11,257 nt of DNA from JAICIG01 sp035532215 (GTDB lineage Bacteria; Planctomycetota; Planctomycetia; Pirellulales; JAICIG01). Both the position numbers and the translations under genes were made by a program. The stretch is taken from NCBI GenBank assembly GCA_035532215.1, contig DATKRK010000450.1:1-11257 (forward strand), read 5' to 3'. This document shows positions 6,411 to 11,257 of the stretch, one piece after another. How positions within the stretch are numbered: position 1 is the first letter of the stretch; each line of letters starts with the position of its first letter. The notes under the pieces were generated by a model. The model was not told where the DNA came from. It made no database searches and was given only the letters and a program-made list of their open reading frames with translations.

Positions 6411-6895
6411 ATGGCTATTTGCTGGACACTAATGCGGTGTGCAAGTGGTTCCAGAATCATGCCAATGTTGTTGCACACGTGAACGCATTGCCTGGGAATC
6501 TGCCGCTGGTCATTTCTGCAGTTACGCTGGGAGAGATAGAATGCGGACATTACAGAAGTGCTGGAACGAATCCATCACGACGCAAGAGCTTTGAAGTGTG
6601 GGTTAGCCAGACGTTTCCGTTTCCGCTTCCGATTACACGCCATACTTCTTCAATTTACGGGCAGCTCAAGGCGTCCATTTTTAACCGCCATCCGCCGCCA
6701 CGAAAGTCGCGGCAAGTTGAGAATTGCTATGACAAGGTCAGTGGCCGTGAGCTGGGAATTGATGAGAATGACTTGTGGATTGCGGCCCAAGCTATCGAAC
6801 ATAAACTCGTGCTCGTCACTAATGATCGAATGCGTCATATCCTCGATGGCGCGGGAAATACGCTGCTCCGCGAAGACTGGGAGCTTCCGATCTGA
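6407..6895 (+). CDS. PIN-domain nuclease (VapC-like)
   Basis: PIN domains are Mg2+-dependent nucleases, best known as the RNase toxins of VapBC pairs. The 162-residue protein begins with the classic strand YLLDTNAV (D7, N9) and has TLGEIECG with E43. It continues with GIDENDLWIAAQAIEHKLVLVTND, supplying D122 and T138-N139-D140. The four-acid metal site is therefore complete and the protein is probably active. A basic, proline-rich insertion, HPPPRKSRQ (95-103), lies before the second half. The GTG start overlaps the methyltransferase TGA (GTGA, 6407-6410) and has GAGGA at 6396-6400 with a 6-nt spacer, indicating translational coupling. No VapB-type antitoxin gene is adjacent. Its partner is therefore either the methyltransferase or the HTH protein, which suggests a restriction-like or toxin-antitoxin-like effector. 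The 3' end overlaps the convergent MT-A70 gene by 61 bp. Confidence 0.87.
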   Translation: MNGYLLDTNAVCKWFQNHANVVAHVNALPGNLPLVISAVTLGEIECGHYRSAGTNPSRRKSFEVWVSQTFPFPLPITRHTSSIYGQLKASIFNRHPPPRKSRQVENCYDKVSGRELGIDENDLWIAAQAIEHKLVLVTNDRMRHILDGAGNTLLREDWELPI

Positions 6896-7500
6896 TCTTT
6901 CATTGCATGCCCGTTGTACTGCGGGATGTGCGGGCGGCGGGCTAAGTAGCTGTCGAGATCGTCGCCCCATTGCGTCCAGCCCGGCACGCGCTCGCGCGCG
7001 AAGAGTTCGAGGTATTGCGGCGGGCTGCACTGCTCGACGATGCGATACAGCTCGTGCGGCTTTTTCGAGTGCTCTTGCTTGCGGGTCGAGAGCAGATTGA
7101 CTTGCGTGCGGCCTGGTTGCAGGGTTCGCAGGCGCCCGCGAACGCCGAACAGCACCAACTCCGTCACGTTGCGGAAATAGAAGCCGACGCCCCGCCCGTC
7201 CGGCCCGCCGTCTTTGCGGACCTTGTACCACACGACGTTCGTCTTGTAGGCAAAGCCCCAAGCCTCCATCACGCGCAGGCCCCACGGCAACAGGGCGTTC
7301 GGAACCCAGAGATAGAGATGGCTCTGCTCCGCCGCGTGCTCGGCCACCGGCATCGCGCAAATCTCGTCGAGGTCCATCGTCCGGTATCGACGCAGGCGCT
7401 TGTGCTCCGGCGCCATCTTGCCGGTGCGGTTCTGGAATCGCCAGGGCGGATCGGCCAAGATCGTAGAGAATTGCCCACGGAGTCCGGGGAGTGCGCTCAC
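6835..7500 (-). CDS. MT-A70 family adenine N6-methyltransferase
   Basis: The 221-residue protein belongs to the MT-A70 class of N6-adenine methyltransferases. Bacterial members are mostly phage-like or stand-alone DNA or RNA adenine methylases. The catalytic DPPW is at 17-20, inside FSTILADPPWRF. Further family blocks are SHLYLWVPNALL (60-71), NVVWYK (88-93), FYFRNVTELVLFGVRG (107-122), the SAM-associated KKPHELYRIVE (146-156), and LELFARERVPGWTQWGDD (164-181). The GTG start at 7500 is supported by AAAGGA (7509-7514) with an 8-nt spacer. Codon use is GC-rich like the host, unlike the neighbouring HTH-methyltransferase-PIN cassette. Its last 20 codons (residues 202-221, rich in Ser, Arg and Pro) lie wholly antisense to the end of the PIN gene and look like read-through, so the original C-terminus may have been replaced when the cassette arrived. 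The substrate (DNA or RNA) cannot be told from the sequence. Confidence 0.9.
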   Translation of the reverse strand: MSALPGLRGQFSTILADPPWRFQNRTGKMAPEHKRLRRYRTMDLDEICAMPVAEHAAEQSHLYLWVPNALLPWGLRVMEAWGFAYKTNVVWYKVRKDGGPDGRGVGFYFRNVTELVLFGVRGRLRTLQPGRTQVNLLSTRKQEHSKKPHELYRIVEQCSPPQYLELFARERVPGWTQWGDDLDSYLARRPHIPQYNGHAMKDQIGSSQSSRSSVFPAPSRI

Positions 7501-7814
7501 AAGTCGATTCCTTTCGCGTTTGGCCGTTCGACAGCCATGATAGGGCCGACGGGCGGGGCCGGCAATTGCCGCGTGCTGCGCGGTTGGCGTCCTAACAGCG
7601 TGTTGCTGGTGCGCATGGAGACGCTAACCCGAAGCGCCCGCGAGGCAAATTCGGACCATTTCCTCGCTGGCGCTTCGGGTTAGTATGGGCGAGCAACACG
7701 CCGATAAAACCCGCGGCCAGGCTGCAAGCCGTCTGCGGCCGGGTTACAATGGCAAGCCTGAACTTGCCCCTGCCGTCCGCTCGTTCGCACCCGCCTTGAG
7801 GAGCCCGCCCGCCG
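7501..7814. other. Divergent spacer between the MT-A70 gene and the cytochrome-type gene
   Basis: This 314-bp spacer separates two divergent genes. It contains the inverted repeat at 7624-7683, the palindrome CGGCAATTGCCG (7560-7571) and a small perfect hairpin GGCAAG-CCTGAA-CTTGCC (7751-7768). TACAAT (7745-7750) could be a -10 box for the rightward gene, but no good -35 precedes it. GAGGAG (7798-7803) is the Shine-Dalgarno of the gene at 7815, with an 11-nt spacer, and TCCTTT (7509-7514) is that of the leftward gene. The open frames crossing this spacer look like products of the repeats rather than genes. Confidence 0.55.
7624..7683. repeat. 22-bp-arm inverted repeat (REP-like hairpin)
   Basis: The left arm (7624-7645) starts CTAACCCGAAGCGCC and the right arm (7662-7683) is its reverse complement at 21 of 22 positions, around a 16-nt loop. 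This strong hairpin lies between divergent genes, so it is unlikely to be a terminator. From memory, similar words beginning AACCCGAAGCG recur in planctomycete intergenic DNA, which points to a dispersed repeat family. That recollection has not been checked here. Confidence 0.7.
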
Positions 7815-10800
7815 ATGCGTTTCGCCAATTGTGTGTGCTTAGGGCTGCTCGCGATTGGCTCTTCGGCCCGGGCCGAAGAGAAACCGGCCTCCGAGAAGCA
7901 GCCGCAAAAGGTCGTAGCAGTCGATCGCTCGCCGGCTGCGGGGCTGGCTTCGATGAAAGCGCGGCCGGGCTTTCAAGTCGAACTCGCGGCGGCCGAGCCG
8001 TTGGTGATGGATCCGGTGGCCTTCGCCTGGGGCGCCGACGGCACGCTGTGGGTCGTCGAGATGGCCGATTATCCGCGCGGCGTCGACGGCCAGGGCAAAT
8101 TCGGCGGCCGCGTGCGGTTTCTGGAAGATGCCGACGGCGACGGCCGCTACGACCGCTCGACCGTGTTTCTCGACGGGCTCGGTTTTCCCAACGGCGTCAT
8201 GCCCTGGCGCCGCGGCGTGCTGGTGACCTGCTCCCCGGAGATTTTCTACGCCGAAGATACTGACGGCGACGGCCGGGCCGACGTGCGGCGCACGCTTTAC
8301 AAGGGCTTCGTCGAAGGCAACCAGCAGCACCGCGTGAACGGGCTGCGGTGGGGACTCGACAATTGGATCTACTGCGCCAACGGCGACAGCGGCGGCGAGA
8401 TCGAGTCGGTCAAAACGGGCGAGCGCGTGGCGATCGGCGGCCGCGACTTTCGCATCCGCCCCGACTCGGGCGCGATCGAGGCCCAGACCGGCCAAACGCA
8501 ATTTCTTCGCGAGCGCGACGACTGGGGCAACTGGTTCGGCTCGAACAACTCGAACCCGCTTTACCAGTTCACGCTCGACGAGCACTATCTACGCCGCAAC
8601 CCGCACGTCTCGCCGCCGGCGACGCGCGTGCAGGTCTCGCGGGCGCCGGGCGCCGCGCCGGTGTTTCCCGCCAGCCGCACCGAGCTGCGATTCAACGACT
8701 TTAGCGCCGCCAATCGCTTCACCTCGGCGTGCAGCGCGATCCTCTATCGCGACGATCTGTTCGGGCCGGAGTTCTACGGCAATTCGTTCGTCTGCGAGCC
8801 GGTCCACAATCTGGTGCACCGCGAAGTGCTCGACGCCGACCGGACCGTGTTTCACAGTCAGCGAGCGGCGGACGAGCGGCAGTCGGAGTTTTTGGCCTCG
8901 ACCGATAACTGGTCGCGGCCGGTGATGGTTCGCTGCGGGCCCGACGGCGCGCTGTGGATCGCCGACATGTACCGCCAGGTGATCGAACATCCCGAGTGGA
9001 TTCCCAAAGAGTGGCAGCAAAAGCTCGACCTGCGCGCCGGCCACGACCGCGGGCGGATTTATCGCGTGTTTCCGGCCGGCAAACGGCCCCGCCCGCTGCC
9101 GCGGCTCGATCAGTTCGACACGGCCGGGCTGGTCGCCGCGCTCGACAGCCCAAGCGGCTGGCAGCGCGACATGGCCCAGCAACTCTTGATCGAGCGCGGC
9201 GAGCGAGCCGCCGCGCCGCTGTTGAAAAAGTTGCTCGCCAATCGCGAGGCCAGGCCGCTGGCCCGGCTGCACTCGCTGTGTACGCTGGACGGTCTCGGCG
9301 CGCTCGATGCCGAAACGCTGCCGGCCGCTTTGAGCGATCCGCATCCGGGGGTCGTGCGGCATGCGGTGCGGCTGTGCGAGCCATTGCTCGATCGCGAGCC
9401 GGCTTTGACCGCAAAGCTCGTCAAGGTGGTCTCGACCGAAGACGCTCAACTGAGTTTGCAATTGGCCTACAGCCTCGGCGAATGGCGCTCCGCCGAGGCC
9501 GGCCAGGCGCTCGGCCGCTTGGCGCTGGCGGCCGGCGACGACATCTATATTACGGCCGCCGTGCTGAGTTCGGCGAACAAAGAGAACCTGGCCGAGTTGC
9601 TCGCCGCGGTTCTGCCGGCCGAGCCCTCGCCGCCTTCCGCTCCGGGAAAGGACGAGCCATTGTCGCCTTTCGCTCCGCGAAAGGGCATTTTTTCGCGGAG
9701 CGAAAAACGACATTTGCCGGCGGCCTTGATCGGCATGGCCGTGGCGACCGATAACTTCGCGGCGCTCAAGGTCGGCGCCCAAGCGATCACGCGGCGGAAA
9801 GACGAGCGCTACGCCGCCTGGCAGTTGACGGCGCTCGACGGCCTGCTGGAGGCCCTCGACCGCCGCAAGCTCTCGATGAAAAACTTCAATTTGCGTGTGC
9901 CGCGCGATATGCGGTCGCTGTTGGCGCGGTTCGACGATCTGTTCGTCCACGCCTGGGCCTTGGCGCTCGACGAGCAGGAGAGCGAGGCCGATCGCATCGC
10001 GGCGGTCAAGCTGCTCGCCCGCCGGCCGAATCAGTATCTCGATTCGGACATCGACGCGCTGGCCGAGTTGCTCTCGCCGCAAACGCCCGGCGGCTTGCAG
10101 TCGGCGGCGATCGAGGCGCTGGGGCGGCTCGACGAGCCGCGCGTGGCGGCCCTGTTGCTCGGCGGCTGGAAAGGCTACGGCCCCGAACGCCGCGGGCAGA
10201 TCATCGATACGCTGTTGGCTCGCCGCGCCGGCGTGCAGGCCTTGCTCGACCAGATCGCCGGCGGCGCCATCTCGCCCGCGGAGATCGACGCCTCGCGGCG
10301 GCAGCGGCTCTTGGCGCATGCCGACGCCAACATCCGCGCCCGAGCTCAAGAGCTACTGGCCGGCGCCGTCAACGCCGACCGCCAGAAAATCGTCGAGCAG
10401 TATCGCCCAGCGCTGTCGCTCGCGGGCGACGAGGCGGCGGGCGCGGCGATGTTCAAGAAGACCTGTTCGCAGTGCCACCGGCTGGGCGAGGTCGGCCATG
10501 CGGTCGGTCCCGATCTGACGGCGCTCACTGACCGTTCGCCCGAGTCGCTGTTGGTCGCCATGTTCGACCCCAACCGCGCGGTCGAAGCCAAGTTCATGGG
10601 CTACACGGCGATCACGTCCGACGGCCTTACGCACACCGGCATGCTGAGCGCCGAAACGTCGACCAGCGTTACGCTGCTGGCTTCCGAAGGGAAAGAAATC
10701 TCGCTGCTGCGAAAGGATCTCGAAGCCCTGGAGAGCTCGTCGAAATCGCTGATGCCCGAGGGGCTGGAAAAAGACCTCACGCCGCAGAACGTGGCCGATC

Positions 10801-11257
10801 TGGTGCGCTATCTCGGCGCCTTCAAGCCGCCGCGCAAAGCGTTCGCTGGCAACGAGCCCGCCGTCGTGCGGCCCGAGGCGCTGCGCGGCGAGTTGTGGTT
10901 GTTGGCCGCGAACGCCGAAATTTACGGCCGTACGCTGGTCTTCGAACCGACCTACCGCAACCTCGGCTACTGGACGAGCCCGGACGACCATGCCGTGTGG
11001 AGGATTGAAATCGAGCGGCCGGGCAAGTATACGGTTTCGCTCGATTACGCCTGCGAAGACAGCGCGGCCGGACAGACGCTGGCCGTCGAAGCCGCGGGCA
11101 ACAAGCTCACGATGACCGTCGCCGGCGCCGGCAACTGGGACACGTACCGCCAGAAATCGATCGGCCAGTTCGAGTTGCCCGCCGGCCAGCACGCCTTGGT
11201 CGTGCGGCCCGACGGCCCGCTGCGCGGACCGCTTGTCGATTTGAAAGCCGTGCGGCT
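7815..11257 (+). CDS. Secreted PVC-type dehydrogenase/HEAT/cytochrome c protein, 3' end cut by window
   Basis: At least 1147 codons are open to the window edge. A signal peptide (about 1-20, cleavage after ARA) exports it. Residues 50-420 form the beta-propeller-like 'putative membrane-bound dehydrogenase' domain of Pirellula/Verrucomicrobium proteins (TIGR02604 type), with VAFAWGADGTLWVVEMADYP and two DxDGDGR calcium-like loops. Residues 430-860 are HEAT-like helical repeats. A c-type cytochrome domain follows (TIGR02603 type): CSQCH at 884-888 binds haem, and M980 in SLMPEGLE is a likely axial ligand. From about 1010, YGRTLVFEPTYRNLGYW and WRIEIERPGKYTVSLDY look like a beta-sandwich carbohydrate-binding module. 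The combination suggests periplasmic oxidation of a sugar or polysaccharide-derived substrate with electron transfer through haem; the substrate is unknown. GAGGAG lies 11 nt before the ATG. An in-frame repeat insertion interrupts the HEAT region at about 604-632. Confidence 0.9.
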   Translation, partial: MRFANCVCLGLLAIGSSARAEEKPASEKQPQKVVAVDRSPAAGLASMKARPGFQVELAAAEPLVMDPVAFAWGADGTLWVVEMADYPRGVDGQGKFGGRVRFLEDADGDGRYDRSTVFLDGLGFPNGVMPWRRGVLVTCSPEIFYAEDTDGDGRADVRRTLYKGFVEGNQQHRVNGLRWGLDNWIYCANGDSGGEIESVKTGERVAIGGRDFRIRPDSGAIEAQTGQTQFLRERDDWGNWFGSNNSNPLYQFTLDEHYLRRNPHVSPPATRVQVSRAPGAAPVFPASRTELRFNDFSAANRFTSACSAILYRDDLFGPEFYGNSFVCEPVHNLVHREVLDADRTVFHSQRAADERQSEFLASTDNWSRPVMVRCGPDGALWIADMYRQVIEHPEWIPKEWQQKLDLRAGHDRGRIYRVFPAGKRPRPLPRLDQFDTAGLVAALDSPSGWQRDMAQQLLIERGERAAAPLLKKLLANREARPLARLHSLCTLDGLGALDAETLPAALSDPHPGVVRHAVRLCEPLLDREPALTAKLVKVVSTEDAQLSLQLAYSLGEWRSAEAGQALGRLALAAGDDIYITAAVLSSANKENLAELLAAVLPAEPSPPSAPGKDEPLSPFAPRKGIFSRSEKRHLPAALIGMAVATDNFAALKVGAQAITRRKDERYAAWQLTALDGLLEALDRRKLSMKNFNLRVPRDMRSLLARFDDLFVHAWALALDEQESEADRIAAVKLLARRPNQYLDSDIDALAELLSPQTPGGLQSAAIEALGRLDEPRVAALLLGGWKGYGPERRGQIIDTLLARRAGVQALLDQIAGGAISPAEIDASRRQRLLAHADANIRARAQELLAGAVNADRQKIVEQYRPALSLAGDEAAGAAMFKKTCSQCHRLGEVGHAVGPDLTALTDRSPESLLVAMFDPNRAVEAKFMGYTAITSDGLTHTGMLSAETSTSVTLLASEGKEISLLRKDLEALESSSKSLMPEGLEKDLTPQNVADLVRYLGAFKPPRKAFAGNEPAVVRPEALRGELWLLAANAEIYGRTLVFEPTYRNLGYWTSPDDHAVWRIEIERPGKYTVSLDYACEDSAAGQTLAVEAAGNKLTMTVAGAGNWDTYRQKSIGQFELPAGQHALVVRPDGPLRGPLVDLKAVR
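9631..9705. repeat. Palindromic repeat inserted in frame inside the cytochrome-type gene
   Basis: Two 21-bp direct copies (9631-9651 and 9664-9684) agree at 19 of 21 positions and are 33 bp apart, so the reading frame is kept. The second copy contains TTTCGCTCCGCGAAA (9668-9682), and its exact reverse complement follows at 9691-9705 after an 8-nt loop, giving a 15-bp perfect hairpin. The encoded peptide carries the repeated words PSAPGK and PFAPRK, then SRSEKR. It is basic, proline-rich and unlike the helical repeats around it, so it is probably an unstructured loop created by a dispersed repeat element. Confidence 0.75.

Noticed and set aside
6558..7100. Plus-strand frame overlapping the PIN gene and the MT-A70 gene.
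   Set aside because: It is out of frame with the PIN gene, whose four catalytic acids identify the true frame.
7592..7828. Small minus-strand frame containing NPKRQRG across the spacer.
   Set aside because: It is generated by the inverted repeat at 7624-7683 and has no ribosome-binding site or family similarity.
8589..10349. A 586-codon minus-strand frame opposite the cytochrome-type gene.
   Set aside because: Composition is Arg/Gln/Ala-rich shadow coding; the plus strand has a signal peptide, CxxCH and propeller motifs in a continuous frame.

Overview
The window most likely comes from a GC-rich member of the Planctomycetota (Pirellula-like). The best evidence is the large right-hand gene. 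Its order of an N-terminal 'membrane-bound dehydrogenase' beta-propeller, HEAT-like repeats, a CxxCH haem domain and a C-terminal sugar-binding-like domain is typical of secreted planctomycete and verrucomicrobial proteins. Short hairpin-forming repeats scattered between (and in one case inside) genes also fit such genomes.

Left part (1-3460): a pentose-phosphate cluster. rpiB and pgl form an overlapping minus-strand operon. zwf is divergent on the plus strand. Together they encode glucose-6-phosphate dehydrogenase, 6-phosphogluconolactonase and ribose-5-phosphate isomerase B; 6-phosphogluconate dehydrogenase is not in the window. Downstream of pgl lies a 167-bp MITE-like element with 32-bp terminal inverted repeats (54-220). 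The rpiB/zwf divergent spacer holds three copies of a 26-bp palindromic repeat.

Middle part (3587-6895): the most interesting region. A compact three-gene plus-strand operon encodes a small XRE-type HTH protein, an 856-residue N6-adenine DNA methyltransferase with a large unassigned N-terminal domain, and a PIN-domain (VapC-like) nuclease with all four acidic residues. The genes overlap by 23 bp and 4 bp. Base composition is clearly lower in GC than the flanks. It looks like a horizontally acquired defence or toxin-antitoxin-like cassette, in which an HTH plus a methyltransferase stand where a VapB antitoxin or a restriction endonuclease would be expected. I do not recognise it as a named system.

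Right part (6835-11257): a convergent MT-A70-family methyltransferase gene whose last 20 codons lie antisense to the end of the PIN gene. It is followed by a divergent spacer with a 22-bp-arm inverted repeat, and then the large secreted cytochrome-type gene, which runs off the right edge. A repeat element has expanded in frame inside that gene between HEAT-like repeats.
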